A stretch of 64,000 nucleotides of DNA from an uncultured Olsenella sp. (GCA_949287905.1 CASEHX010000018.1:1-64000), one strand, 5' to 3'. Positions 34,788 through 45,333 are shown, numbered from the stretch's first letter. Made by a program: numbers and translations. Notes: generated from the sequence alone by a model not told the origin.

Positions 34788-35494
34788 CAGGCGACCACCT
34801 CCCCGGTCTGTCCGTACCGGCTTCTGGAGGCGCCATAGAGCCCGTGCTTGTGAAGATACCCGGTGACCTGGTCGGGCGTGAGATAGCGCAGGCTCTGTCC
34901 CGCCATGACGCGCTCTCGAAGGTAGCTCGAGGAAATGGCGAGCGCGGGAACGGAAAGATAGGTCACGTCGAAGTCGAGTCCTGACGCCGCAATGGCGTCC
35001 CAGGCACGATCGAGGTCATAGCCGGGCCGCGTGGCCGCAACGAGATGGGCGAGCCGCGCGATGTCGTCGGCATCCCTCCAGGAGACGATCTCCGTGATGG
35101 CGTCGGCACCGGTGATGAAGTAGAACTCAACGTTGTCTGGATACAACTCGCGGAGAAGACGGAGGGTGTCGGCCGTATAGGTCACGCCATCCCTGTCGAT
35201 CTCAAAGCGGGAGGCGACGAAGTGGGGGTTGTCGGCAGTCGCGAGGAGCGTCATGGCAAAGCGCTCCTCCCCGGATGTGACTCGCTTGTCCTGCTTGAAC
35301 GCGGGCCTGCCGGCTGGCATGAAAACCACGAGGTCAAGGCCGAGGTCGTCGAATGCCTGCTCCGCCGCCACGAGGTGTCCGTTGTGAATCGGGTCGAACG
35401 TGCCGCCCATGATCCCGAGGCGATACGTCCTCCCCTCATCGGTCCCGAGGACGGGAAGGTCGTGCTCACGCAGGAGCGAGACGTCGACCGTCAT
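34787..35494 (-). CDS. nadD: Nicotinate-nucleotide adenylyltransferase
   Basis: Makes nicotinate adenine dinucleotide in NAD synthesis. The 235-residue protein has the nucleotidyltransferase motif GGTFDPIHNGHLVAAEQ at about 30 and ISSSYLRERV near the C-terminus. About 25 extra N-terminal residues precede the domain. The ATG overlaps the proA TGA (ATGA), so the longer start is supported by coupling; an internal ATG just before GGTFDP is the alternative. Confidence 0.94.
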   Translation of the reverse strand: MTVDVSLLREHDLPVLGTDEGRTYRLGIMGGTFDPIHNGHLVAAEQAFDDLGLDLVVFMPAGRPAFKQDKRVTSGEERFAMTLLATADNPHFVASRFEIDRDGVTYTADTLRLLRELYPDNVEFYFITGADAITEIVSWRDADDIARLAHLVAATRPGYDLDRAWDAIAASGLDFDVTYLSVPALAISSSYLRERVMAGQSLRYLTPDQVTGYLHKHGLYGASRSRYGQTGEVVA

Positions 35495-36774
35495 CGGACC
35501 TGCCCCTCCCCCCTCGCGAGATACTTCGTCGTGGTCAGTGCGGAGGCTCCCATCGGCCCACGGGCATGAAGCTTCTGGGTCGAGATCCCGATCTCGGCGC
35601 CAAGACCGAAGACGCCCCCGTCAGTGAAGCGCGTCGAGGCGTTCGCGTAGACGACGGCAGCGTCGACCCCCGCGAGGAAGCGCTCGCAGGCATCGTAGGA
35701 GTCGGCCACGATGGCCTCCGAGTGCCCCGTGCCGTACCGGTTGATGTGCTCGATGGCCTCGTCGACATCGGAGACGACGCGCACGCTCATCTCGAGCGCG
35801 AGGTACTCCCTGCCCCAATCGTCATCCGTCGCCTCGACGAGGTGGGAGCGGACGAGATCCGCCGAGTCGCCCTCGAGAAGCGCCGCAGCGGAGGCCGTCT
35901 CGGCGTCGACATGGAGAAGAACGCCCGCGGTTGCGAGCTCGACGAGCATCTCCGGGAGAAAGCGCTCGGCAACAGAGCGGTCGACGAGGAGCGACTCCGC
36001 GGCGTTGCAGACGCCGACGCGCTGGGTCTTTGCGTTCATGACGATGGAGCGCGCCTTGTCAAAGTCCGCCGAGGCATGGACGTAGACGTGGCAGTTCCCC
36101 GTGCCCGTCTCGATCACGGGGACCTTGGCCCCCTCTACGCAGGCGCGGATCAGCGAGGCCCCGCCGCGAGGGATGAGGACGTCGACCAGACCGGTCGCCC
36201 CAAGGAGCTCGGAGGTCTGCGTATGGCTGGCGTCGTCGTCCACATACTGCAGGGCGTCAACGGGCAGCCCCGCACCCTCGAGAGCGGCCCTGCAGGCGTC
36301 CACGATGGCAAGGCAGGACTCACGCGCCGCAGACCCTCCCTTGAGCACGCAGGCGTTGCCGGAGCGAACGCAGAGCCCGAAGGCGTCGGCGGTGACGTTG
36401 GGCCGGGCCTCGTAGATCATTGCGACGACGCCCAGAGGAACCGTCACCTGCTCGATTCTCAGACCACAGGAGATGGTCGTACCTCCCACGATGCGTCCCA
36501 GGGGATCCTCCTGGCGGGCGATGTCCTCGAGCGAGTCGGCTATGGCGCCGATCCTCTTCTCGTCCAGCATCAGCCTGTCCTGAAGCGGGAGGCTCATCCC
36601 CGCCTCTCTCGCCCTCTCGAGGTCACGCTCGTTGGCTGCGATGATGTCTCCGGCACAGGAGCGGATGTTCGATGCGGCGAGAAGGAGCGCGCGCTCGCGG
36701 TCCCCTCGATTCGCCCGCCCGATGATGGGGGCTGCGGCCTTGGCGAGCGACGCCTTGGTTCTTGCCTCAGACAT
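35491..36774 (-). CDS. proA: Glutamate-5-semialdehyde dehydrogenase
   Basis: The second proline biosynthesis step, reducing glutamyl phosphate with NADPH. The 427-residue ALDH-fold protein has the catalytic Cys in QRVGVCNAAESLLV, plus EARPNVTADAFGLC and CVLKGGSAA. GAAGGAGAGAC precedes the ATG. It lies 11 bases after proB. Confidence 0.96.
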   Translation of the reverse strand: MSEARTKASLAKAAAPIIGRANRGDRERALLLAASNIRSCAGDIIAANERDLERAREAGMSLPLQDRLMLDEKRIGAIADSLEDIARQEDPLGRIVGGTTISCGLRIEQVTVPLGVVAMIYEARPNVTADAFGLCVRSGNACVLKGGSAARESCLAIVDACRAALEGAGLPVDALQYVDDDASHTQTSELLGATGLVDVLIPRGGASLIRACVEGAKVPVIETGTGNCHVYVHASADFDKARSIVMNAKTQRVGVCNAAESLLVDRSVAERFLPEMLVELATAGVLLHVDAETASAAALLEGDSADLVRSHLVEATDDDWGREYLALEMSVRVVSDVDEAIEHINRYGTGHSEAIVADSYDACERFLAGVDAAVVYANASTRFTDGGVFGLGAEIGISTQKLHARGPMGASALTTTKYLARGEGQVR

Positions 36775-36785
36775 GTCTCTCCTTC

Positions 36786-37898
36786 CTAGAAGACGAGAAG
36801 ATCGTCACGGTGAACCGCGGGCTGAGCGCGGTCGGATCCGAGAAAACGAGCGATTACGTCGAGCTTGATGCCACGGACCTTGCCCATGTCCTCAGAGGAG
36901 TAGCGAGCGATGCCGCGGCCGATTATGTCGCCGCGGGACGTGCGCACGTTGACGACGTCCCCGGCCACGTAGTGCCCCATCGTCGAGACCACCCCCACGG
37001 GAAGGATGGAGGCGCCGCGCTCGAGCACAGCCTGAGAAGCTCCCTCGTCGAGCGTGATGGTGCCGCGCGGCACCTCGGCGAGACCGATCCAGAGCTTGCG
37101 GCCACCCTCGTGAGGCGAGCCCTCGGGAGCCTCGAACCGCGTGCCCACGGGCATGCCCCGAACGACGTCGAGAAGCACGCGCTCGCGACGGCCGCGACAT
37201 ATGACCGTGGGAATCCCGGCGGCGAGCATGGCGCGCGCCGCACGGAGCTTGGAGGACATTCCTCCCGTACCGAAGGACGTGCCGGCACCTCCCGCACGAG
37301 AGGTGAGGTCCTGATCGACCTCCTCGACGCGTTCGATGAGCGTCGCGGTCGGATCCTCCTGGGGGTTTGAGGTGTAGAGCCCCTCGACGTCGGAGCAGAT
37401 GACGTAGAGGTCGGCGCCCACCAGAGCGGAAACGAGGGCGCCGAGCATGTCGTTGTCACCAAACGCGAACTCCGCCGTCGAGACGGTGTCGTTCTCGTTG
37501 ACCACGGGAATGGCGCCCAGCTCGAGAAGCCTCGTGAGCGTAGTGCGCGCGTTGAGAAAGGCATCGCGGTCCATGACGTCGCGCCTGGTGAGAAGAACCT
37601 GGGCACAGGGAATGCCGGACAGGGCGAGCACGTCAGCATACGCCTGGGTAAGACGCGCCTGGCCCGCCGACGCGCATGCCTGAAGCGTTCCCATGTCCGA
37701 GGGTCGCCCCGATATGCCGAGCACGTCCCTACCTGCCGCGACGGCGCCGGAAGAGACGATGACGACCTTCGTCCCGCTGGAAACAAGGGAGGAGACTTGC
37801 GAGCAGAGCGAGGCGATGAACCCACCGTCGAGGGACCCACGCTCGTCGACGAGCGTGGAGGACCCGATCTTGACGACGATCAGACGAGGGGCGCCCAC
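36786..37898 (-). CDS. proB: Glutamate 5-kinase
   Basis: Phosphorylates glutamate, the first and feedback-regulated proline step. The 370-residue protein has an amino-acid-kinase domain (VVKIGSSTLVD, VIVSSGAVAAG, VVNENDTVS, GTSFGTGGMSSKLRAA) and a C-terminal PUA domain from about 275. The GTG start follows the obgE TAG directly, with GGGGGAGG in the end of obgE. Confidence 0.96.
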   Translation of the reverse strand: MGAPRLIVVKIGSSTLVDERGSLDGGFIASLCSQVSSLVSSGTKVVIVSSGAVAAGRDVLGISGRPSDMGTLQACASAGQARLTQAYADVLALSGIPCAQVLLTRRDVMDRDAFLNARTTLTRLLELGAIPVVNENDTVSTAEFAFGDNDMLGALVSALVGADLYVICSDVEGLYTSNPQEDPTATLIERVEEVDQDLTSRAGGAGTSFGTGGMSSKLRAARAMLAAGIPTVICRGRRERVLLDVVRGMPVGTRFEAPEGSPHEGGRKLWIGLAEVPRGTITLDEGASQAVLERGASILPVGVVSTMGHYVAGDVVNVRTSRGDIIGRGIARYSSEDMGKVRGIKLDVIARFLGSDRAQPAVHRDDLLVF

Positions 37899-39320
<1,422 letters not shown>

Positions 39321-39323
39321 TCA

Positions 39324-39353
39324 ATGGTACGGCAACGGGGCCAACGCGTCCAA
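39324..39353 (-). promoter_or_regulatory. Promoter of obgE operon
   Basis: TTGGAC (39348-39353), 18-base spacer, TACCAT (39324-39329) on minus, 24 bases before the obgE GTG. Confidence 0.6.
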
Positions 39354-39409
39354 CGCAGCTTATTGAGGGCCATCCCGCATCGTCCGCCATGTGTCTGGAT
39401 GAGCGATGC

Positions 39410-39710
39410 GAGATGACTCTCGTCTCAGCCAAGCGAGCAGGAGAGCTTGATGAATCGGGGCTCGTCTCAGCCCAAAGCTCTTCTCGCTTGACAAAATCAG
39501 GCTCGTCTCAGCCGAGCGACCGCTTGGGCTTGACGAAATCGGGCTCGTCTCAGCCTTAGCAGCAAATGCAACTGAGACGAGCCCCGTTTCGTCAAGAATA
39601 TGGGCGCCAAAGCTGAGACGAGCCTCGTTTCGTCAAGATTATGGGCGCCAAAGCTGAGACGAGCCCAGTTTCGTCAAGCCACAACCCCACCGAGGCTGAG
39701 GCGAGGCCGG
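39410..39710. repeat. R1 array, locus B: four inverted then four direct repeats, 41-42-bp period
   Basis: Minus-orientation copies have CTCGTCTCAG at 39419, 39461, 39502 and 39544. Plus-orientation copies have CTGAGACGAG (last one CTGAGGCGAG) at 39572, 39613, 39654 and 39695. The full unit extends through a degenerate TTTCGTCAAG. Two consecutive spacers share TATGGGCGCCAAAG. The inversion offset is 28 bases (39544 to 39572), as in locus A. Central copies could pair as a long stem with a short loop. The array lies between the rpmA terminator and the obgE promoter, so it is probably not transcribed by either. Confidence 0.9.
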
Positions 39711-39729
39711 GCTCGGACAGTCGCGCCCC

Positions 39730-39760
39730 AAAAGAAAACCCCGCGCCCAGGAACGCGGGG
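39730..39760 (-). terminator. Terminator of rplU-rpmA
   Basis: CCCCGCG and CGCGGGG with an 8-base loop, followed by TTTTCTTTT on minus, 26 bases after rpmA. Confidence 0.9.
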
Positions 39761-39785
39761 TCGAGACGAGCTATGGGGTTGCGCC

Positions 39786-40034
39786 CTACGCCTCGCGAAC
39801 GTGCACGCGGTGCTTGACGCCCTTGGTGAACTCAACGGTGCCGGCGGTGAGGGCGAACAGGGTGTCGTCCTTGCCGATGCCGACGTTGTCACCGGGGTGG
39901 ATGTGCGTGCCACGCTGACGGACGAGAATCTCGCCAGCCTTTACGAACTGGCCGCCGTAGCGCTTGGTGCCCAGACGCTGGGCGTTGGAATCGCGGCCGT
40001 TACGGGACGAGCCGAGACCTTTCTTGTGAGCCAT
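39786..40034 (-). CDS. rpmA: Large ribosomal subunit protein bL27
   Basis: An 82-residue 50S protein. It begins directly [19 protein letters not shown], without the cleavable N-terminal extension seen in many Firmicutes, and continues [20 protein letters not shown]. Follows rplU in the standard rplU-rpmA-obgE order. Confidence 0.97.
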   Translation of the reverse strand: MAHKKGLGSSRNGRDSNAQRLGTKRYGGQFVKAGEILVRQRGTHIHPGDNVGIGKDDTLFALTAGTVEFTKGVKHRVHVREA

Positions 40035-40070
40035 GGTATGACCTGCCTTCTCTAGAGCGAGGGACGAGAG

Positions 40071-40379
40071 TTACGCGGGAATCTCAACGACCTTGATCTT
40101 GGTGAGGTTCTGACGGTGGCCGTTGGCGCGGTGATAGCGCTTGCGCTTCTTGAGCTTGAAGACGAGAACCTTCTCGCCCTTGAACTGCTCGACGACCTCA
40201 GCGGTGACGGTCTTGCCCTCGAGGGGAGCGGAGCCAACGATGGTCTTGGTGCCGTCGTTCACGAGGAGGACGGGGAGCTCGACCTTGTCGCCAGGCTGCG
40301 CGTCGAGCTTCTCAACGTCGATGACGTCGCCCTTGGCAACCTTATACTGCTTGCCCCCAGTTGCTACGATTGCGTACAT
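40071..40379 (-). CDS. rplU: Large ribosomal subunit protein bL21
   Basis: A 102-residue 50S protein: MYAIVATGGKQYKVAKGDVI at the start, KVLVFKLKKRKRYHRANGHR at the C-terminus. A short leader of about 35 nt follows a strong promoter; GAAGGG is the ribosome-binding site. Confidence 0.97.
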   Translation of the reverse strand: MYAIVATGGKQYKVAKGDVIDVEKLDAQPGDKVELPVLLVNDGTKTIVGSAPLEGKTVTAEVVEQFKGEKVLVFKLKKRKRYHRANGHRQNLTKIKVVEIPA

Positions 40380-40420
40380 GTGCGAAACCCTTCATTGCTG
40401 GCTGAATGCAACAGTTGCTT

Positions 40421-40449
40421 ATATTACTAGCAGCGTCTCGGCTCGTCAA
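40421..40449 (-). promoter_or_regulatory. Promoter of rplU-rpmA
   Basis: TTGACG (40444-40449), 17-base spacer, TAATAT (40421-40426) on minus: one of the best matches to the sigma-70-type consensus in the window. Confidence 0.85.
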
Positions 40450-40524
40450 CGAATAGTTGGCTGGCTGGCCACTCCGTAAGGGAAAAGACGGTGAGGTTCG
40501 CCGCGTCAAGACGATGCGCCTTGC

Positions 40525-41289
40525 TCAGAATAATGGTGCCGCAACGCTCTGGCAAAACGGACCGAGAGGCTCCACAAGACGCCCATCTTCTTCGTGGCTC
40601 TGGCCGATGCGCCTCACCCGAACGAAAGAGGGCCTCTCGATCCCGGCGCGTTGCAGGGCGGCGTCGATCAGGACGCCCGGCCTGAGAAAGGCCCCGCTCC
40701 CCGACCTCGTCTCGAGCGTGACGACCACATCGCCTCCCGGGGCATCTTCGACCGAGGCGTCGACGAGACACCGGTCGAGGTTGATCGTTTTCTCTCGGTC
40801 GCCACGAAGGTATGTGAGCGAGCCCTCGTCGCGCACCGCCGCGATACCCTCGAGCACGGCGCTCGACCTCATGCCCTCCCCCGCGATCTCCACGCTCCAC
40901 GTCGCGCGATCGAGCCAGGCCTCGAGGGCTGGAAGCGTTCCCGGAACGTAGCCCGCGCGAAGCGGCGCAAGGGCGGCAGGGGTGGCGGCCGCGAGCATCG
41001 CGAGCGCCTCGCCCTCGTCTACCCGCTCGGTGAGCCTCACGTCAAAGTACTCGCAGCACGAGCTCGCCCCCACCGGAAGCGCCCCGGAAAACTGGAGGCG
41101 CATCCTCCTCGCGAACCCGTTTCCTATGGAGAAGGGAAGGCCGGAGCGCCTGACACAGCGCTCTATGGTCGCAATGAGGTCGAGGTGCCCGAGATAGGAG
41201 AGCCTCCTGTCCTTGGCGTACTCCACGCGAAGACGGTCAAGCTCGGCCTTTGTGGGCAGATCCTGCGGTCGACCGGAGTATGGCTGCAT
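40525..41289 (-). CDS. TIGR03936/DUF2344 radical-SAM-linked protein
   Basis: A 254-residue protein matching the family that always accompanies the TIGR03960 radical SAM protein and is sometimes fused to it. Conserved features visible: RVEYAKDRRLSYLGHLDLIA and NGFARRMRLQFSGALPVGASS in the N-terminal half. The ATG at 41289 overlaps the stop of the radical SAM gene by one base (TGATG), so the pair is translationally coupled. Function unknown; linkage to rplU-rpmA is common in anaerobes and Actinobacteria. Confidence 0.88.
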   Translation of the reverse strand: MQPYSGRPQDLPTKAELDRLRVEYAKDRRLSYLGHLDLIATIERCVRRSGLPFSIGNGFARRMRLQFSGALPVGASSCCEYFDVRLTERVDEGEALAMLAAATPAALAPLRAGYVPGTLPALEAWLDRATWSVEIAGEGMRSSAVLEGIAAVRDEGSLTYLRGDREKTINLDRCLVDASVEDAPGGDVVVTLETRSGSGAFLRPGVLIDAALQRAGIERPSFVRVRRIGQSHEEDGRLVEPLGPFCQSVAAPLF

Positions 41290-43166
41290 CAGCCCCTCAC
41301 CCCCCAGATGACGTTCTTGACGCCCAGGCTCGGGCAGACGCCACAGCCGGTGCAGGACGCACGCGTGCAGTCGGGCGTTGTGACGCCCTCCACGGCACGA
41401 AGCCACTCGCGCTGCAGATACCCCTTGGAGACGCCGGGCGAGGTGTGGTCCCACGGAAGCCGAGCGGAGAGGGGGAACTCCTCGCAGGCAACGTCAGCGA
41501 GGTCCAAGCCGCACTCCTCGGCCGCCTCGGTCCAGAGGTCAAAGCGAAACTCGCTCGTCCAAGCGTCGAAGCGACACCCCTTGCGCCATGCCGACCGCAC
41601 GAGGTCAAAGCCGGCGCGGCCCATCTTAGAGAGGGCACCCTCAACGAGCGAGACGTCGGCGTCATGGTAGGAGATGCGAATGGCCCGGTCGCGCACCTCA
41701 TGGAGCAGGAGCTGCTGGCGCCTCTTCACCTCGTCGGGATCGAGCTGCGGGGCCCACTGGAAGGGCGTGTGCGCCTTGGGAACGAGAACCGCAACGGATA
41801 TGGAGACGGACACGCCGCTCTTCCGACCCTTCCCCACGACCTCGCGCCCAATCTCGAGAACGCGCTCGGCGAGACGCGCAATGCCGACGACGTCCTCGTC
41901 CGTCTCGGTGGGAAGGCCCATCATGAAATAGAGCTTCATGCGTCGCCATCCGGCCTCATAGGCGTTTCTGGCGGCCCGCTCGAGGTCCTCCTCGGTGACG
42001 TTCTTGTTGATGACGTCCCTCAGGCGCTGGGTTCCCGCCTCGGGGGCGAAGGTGAGCCCTCCCCTCCTGCCCCCTGCGACGGCGGCAGCCATGTCGACGC
42101 CAAAGGAGTCGAGTCGCTGGGAGGGAATGGAGACGCGGACGCCCTTCCCCTCGAGCTCCCCGTTGAAGCCGGCGAGGATCTCCTCGCACTGAGAGTGGTC
42201 CGTCGTAGACAGCGACGAGAGCGAGATCTCGTTGTGTCCGCTGGCGAGAAGCGCCTCAACGCCACACGAGACCACCTGGTCCGCCGGCCTCTCGCGCACA
42301 GGCCGGTAGGTCATGCCGGCCTGGCAGAACCTGCAACCGCGGGCACAGCCCCGGAGGACCTCGAGGGAGAGGCGATCCTGGACGATGCCCATGTAGGGAA
42401 CGATCTTCTGGGCAACGGCCGGGGTCTCGGAAAGGTCGGCGATCGCCCGCTTCATGACGACGTCAGGAGCGTCCTCGCCGGCACGAGGGACCGCATGGCC
42501 CCACCTCGTCGAGGACTCGTCGATGACGACGTCGTAGAGCGAGGGAACGTAGGTACCCGGCACCCCGGCGAGCCTGCGGAGGATCGCGGAGCGCGTGCAA
42601 CCCTCCGCTCGAGCGTCTCGGATGCAGGCGCACGTCTCGACGATGGAATCCTCGCCGTCGCCGAGAAGAACCGCGTCGAAGACGGGCGCCAGCGGCTCGC
42701 AGTTCCACGCGGACGGCCCGCCCGCGAGGATGATGGGGTCGTCCTCGTCTCGGTCGGAGGACTCCAGGGGAATGCCCGCGAGGTCAAGCGTCTCCAGAAC
42801 GTTGGTGGCGATGAGCTCGTGAGCGAGCGTGAAGCCTATCGCGTCAAAGGAGGCGAGAGGGGCAGCGCCCTCGAGCGAGAGAAGCGGAATGCCCTTCTCG
42901 CGCATGAGGGCGGAGAGGTCCTTCCAGGGCAGGAAGCATCGTTCGCAGCTCATGCCCTCCTGAGCGTTGATCCTGTTGTAGAGGATGGCGACGCCGAGGT
43001 TTGGCTGCCCAACCTCGTAGACGTCAGCGTAGACCATGCAGAGGTGAAAGGGCCCCTCCTGGTCTTCGCAGGCACCCCACTCGTGATCGAGGTAGCGCGC
43101 GGGATGCTCCACGTTGGCGAGCAGAGGCTCGATGAGATGGAAGAGATTCTCTCTCGGCACCCTCAT
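41289..43166 (-). CDS. TIGR03960-family B12-binding-like radical SAM protein
   Basis: A 625-residue radical SAM enzyme of unknown reaction. The N-terminal half resembles a cobalamin-binding Rossmann domain (VYADVYEVGQPNLGVAILYN; GGPSAWNCEPLAPVFDAVLL). The SAM cluster motif is RGCARGCRFCQAG (Cys-x3-Cys-x2-Cys) near residue 275. A second Cys-rich segment closes the protein (CTRASCTGCGVCPSLG), possibly an auxiliary cluster. The ATG overlaps the previous gene's stop (ATGA). Together with its TIGR03936 partner it suggests modification of a ribosome-linked or RNA substrate, which is inference only. Confidence 0.88.
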   Translation of the reverse strand: MRVPRENLFHLIEPLLANVEHPARYLDHEWGACEDQEGPFHLCMVYADVYEVGQPNLGVAILYNRINAQEGMSCERCFLPWKDLSALMREKGIPLLSLEGAAPLASFDAIGFTLAHELIATNVLETLDLAGIPLESSDRDEDDPIILAGGPSAWNCEPLAPVFDAVLLGDGEDSIVETCACIRDARAEGCTRSAILRRLAGVPGTYVPSLYDVVIDESSTRWGHAVPRAGEDAPDVVMKRAIADLSETPAVAQKIVPYMGIVQDRLSLEVLRGCARGCRFCQAGMTYRPVRERPADQVVSCGVEALLASGHNEISLSSLSTTDHSQCEEILAGFNGELEGKGVRVSIPSQRLDSFGVDMAAAVAGGRRGGLTFAPEAGTQRLRDVINKNVTEEDLERAARNAYEAGWRRMKLYFMMGLPTETDEDVVGIARLAERVLEIGREVVGKGRKSGVSVSISVAVLVPKAHTPFQWAPQLDPDEVKRRQQLLLHEVRDRAIRISYHDADVSLVEGALSKMGRAGFDLVRSAWRKGCRFDAWTSEFRFDLWTEAAEECGLDLADVACEEFPLSARLPWDHTSPGVSKGYLQREWLRAVEGVTTPDCTRASCTGCGVCPSLGVKNVIWGVRG

Positions 43167-44098
43167 GAAGCGTTACCTCCAATGGTCACATAACCCTCCG
43201 CATCCGCCGAGGAAACCGCGGGGAGCGGCTCTCCCCCACGAGAGGCCACGGGCGACGACTCCCCGCGTGAGAAGGGCCGAAGCTGCGGGGCGTCAAACCA
43301 GAGCCGCAACGCCTCACCGGTGAGCAGGGTGCCCCCGAGCGCGACACCGGCGCGAGCGACCAGACCGAGGCCCGGCAGAACGGCGACGAGTCGTCGGGAG
43401 ACCATCCTCCACGCGAGGGCGAGCCCCAGTACGCCGGAAAGCTCCAGGGCCCGGGAAGGCTCGAGCCCCTTTCCGTATGCAGCCGAGACGTCGAGGGCCA
43501 GCCTCATCTGGTTGGCCGTCATGACGGGAAAGTCCGAGCCAGAGACGAGGGGCAGCGCCGTCACGCCGGCGTTCTGGAGGGCGCAGCGCCTCACCATGCC
43601 GTCAACGACAACGTCGCGGCAGAAGGGGAAGTTCGCCGCCAGGGCGATCTCCTTGTCGATAACGGAGCAGAGCCAGCGAGAGAGCTTGTCGAGAAGGGCC
43701 TCGCGACTCGAGCCCGCGACGACGGAAACATTGGCGAGGGACTGCTCGTCCTCGGAGAAGGCGGGGGCGTCAAGGGCACCCTCCGCCACAAGGGCGACGG
43801 GGATGCCGCGGCGAGCATATGCGAGAGGCACCTCGACCGAGGACCGCTCGCCGACGAGCATGATCGCGGCGTCCACATCTCGGGGGTCGTGAGGGGCCCT
43901 CCGAAAGTCGTAGACGAGCACCTCGCCGCCCGGTCGCTGCGGCATGAGCGCATCCCTCACCGCGCAGCCGATCCAATGCGGACAGGCAGAGTCGACAAGG
44001 ACATGCAGGAGAAGACGCTCGTCCCTTCTCCTCGCTGACGCCCTGGCAAACCCGGCGACCTCAGCGGTTTTTCCCACGGACCAAGATCTACCCGACAC
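43163..44098 (-). CDS. DUF697/YcjF-domain protein
   Basis: A 311-residue protein. The N-terminal 145 residues resemble a degenerate GTPase or Rossmann-like domain (LLHVLVDSACPHWIGCAVRD, AAIMLVGERSSVEVPLAYAR) without an intact P-loop. Residues ~160-275 match the DUF697 pattern: ALPLVSGSDFPVMTANQMRL then GVLGLALAWRMVSRRLVAVL with hydrophobic helices. The tail is low complexity. GTG start with GAGGGAG upstream, 28 bases after rodA. DUF697 proteins are often membrane-associated partners of small GTPases; function here unknown. Confidence 0.75.
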   Translation of the reverse strand: MSGRSWSVGKTAEVAGFARASARRRDERLLLHVLVDSACPHWIGCAVRDALMPQRPGGEVLVYDFRRAPHDPRDVDAAIMLVGERSSVEVPLAYARRGIPVALVAEGALDAPAFSEDEQSLANVSVVAGSSREALLDKLSRWLCSVIDKEIALAANFPFCRDVVVDGMVRRCALQNAGVTALPLVSGSDFPVMTANQMRLALDVSAAYGKGLEPSRALELSGVLGLALAWRMVSRRLVAVLPGLGLVARAGVALGGTLLTGEALRLWFDAPQLRPFSRGESSPVASRGGEPLPAVSSADAEGYVTIGGNAS

Positions 44099-44126
44099 GA
44101 GACTCCCTCACAGAAAACGCGAAGGC

Positions 44127-45323
44127 CTAGGCGGCCTTCTGGCGATGTCTCCACACGCTCTGGACGATACCCACGGCAACGAGCTGCACGACCATCGAGG
44201 AGGACCCGTAGCTCACAAAGGGCAGGGGAATTCCCGTGATCGGCATGATGCCGAGGCACATCCCGACGTTCTCAAGGACCTGGAACGTCCACATTGCCAC
44301 ACAGCCCACGAGGACGAGCCTCATATAGAGGGACTCCGTCCTCATGGCAAGAAGTATGGTCGTTACGATCATGCAGGCAAACAGCGCGAGAAGCACGACT
44401 GAACCGACGAAGCCAAACTGCTCGGCGAAGAGGGAGAACACGAAGTCGGTCTGGGCCTCGGGAACAAAGCCGTTGAGCGCCTGGGTCGCATTGCCAAAGC
44501 CCTTGCCGAAGAAACCGCCGGAGCCAACGGCGATCATGGCCTGGGTGAGGTTGTACCCGTTGTTTGTGGGGTCAACGTCGGGGTCGACGAAGACGATGAG
44601 ACGGTTGAGCTGATACTCCTTGAGGATATGAGGTATTCCCTCGATCATCGACGTTATGATCACGAGCGCCGCGACACCGACGATGAGGGCGATCGTGAGG
44701 AGGACCCAGGTGCGCGGGGCACCGCTCACGATGATGATGGTGGCGCCGATGAAGAAGATGACGAGACCCGTCCCGAGGTCGAGGGACATGATGAGGAGAA
44801 GCGGGACGAGCAGCGTGCCGCAGAGCTTCGCGTAGTCCCTGAACGTCTCTATCTTGCCGTTATACTGCGCCGCGGCAGAGGCCATCAGGAAGATGACGAC
44901 GATCTTGGAGGGCTCGGAGGGCTGGAATCTCACGGGTCCGAGCCTGACCCAGCCCATCATGCCGTTCACCTCGTAACCGAGGCCCGGGATGCGAGGGAGA
45001 ACCATGAGCACGCAAGCCAGGATGAAGAGCGCCGTGGTCATGCTCGAGAGCGCCCTCGTGTCGTAGTGCCACACGGCTACGGCCGCCGCGAGTCCGATGG
45101 CTATGCCGGCGAGGTGGCTCGCGAAGTTTGCCTCGGGAATGGAGAGGGAGGCGGAGAGTATCGTCACCACGCCGATGACGACGAGCAGCAGGGCCGGGAT
45201 GAGCTGAGAGAGATACAGGTCCCTCAACGGGCCGCCAGCACCGGAGGCGCGTGAGGAGGGCCTCACGTGACGTCCGGAGCCCTTGGTGCCAAGGGTCAGG
45301 GTCTCCTTCATTTCTCGTGCCAT
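44127..45323 (-). CDS. rodA: SEDS-family peptidoglycan polymerase RodA
   Basis: A lipid II glycosyltransferase for side-wall elongation, working with PBP2. The 398-residue protein has about ten membrane helices and the SEDS signatures VRFQPSEPSK, LSLDLGTG-type loop MSLDLGTGLV, GGFFGKGFGNATQ, ETDF-like AQTDFVFSLFAEQFGF and TGIPLPFVSYGSSSM. GGGGAGGCGAG precedes the ATG at 45323; the longer frame starts inside the PBP2 gene. Confidence 0.94.
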   Translation of the reverse strand: MAREMKETLTLGTKGSGRHVRPSSRASGAGGPLRDLYLSQLIPALLLVVIGVVTILSASLSIPEANFASHLAGIAIGLAAAVAVWHYDTRALSSMTTALFILACVLMVLPRIPGLGYEVNGMMGWVRLGPVRFQPSEPSKIVVIFLMASAAAQYNGKIETFRDYAKLCGTLLVPLLLIMSLDLGTGLVIFFIGATIIIVSGAPRTWVLLTIALIVGVAALVIITSMIEGIPHILKEYQLNRLIVFVDPDVDPTNNGYNLTQAMIAVGSGGFFGKGFGNATQALNGFVPEAQTDFVFSLFAEQFGFVGSVVLLALFACMIVTTILLAMRTESLYMRLVLVGCVAMWTFQVLENVGMCLGIMPITGIPLPFVSYGSSSMVVQLVAVGIVQSVWRHRQKAA

Positions 45324-45333
45324 CTCGCCTCCC

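Noticed and set aside
39410-39710. CRISPR array for R1
   Set aside because: Repeat plus 14-base gaps is too short for CRISPR spacers, some gaps are shared, orientation flips, and no cas genes are present.
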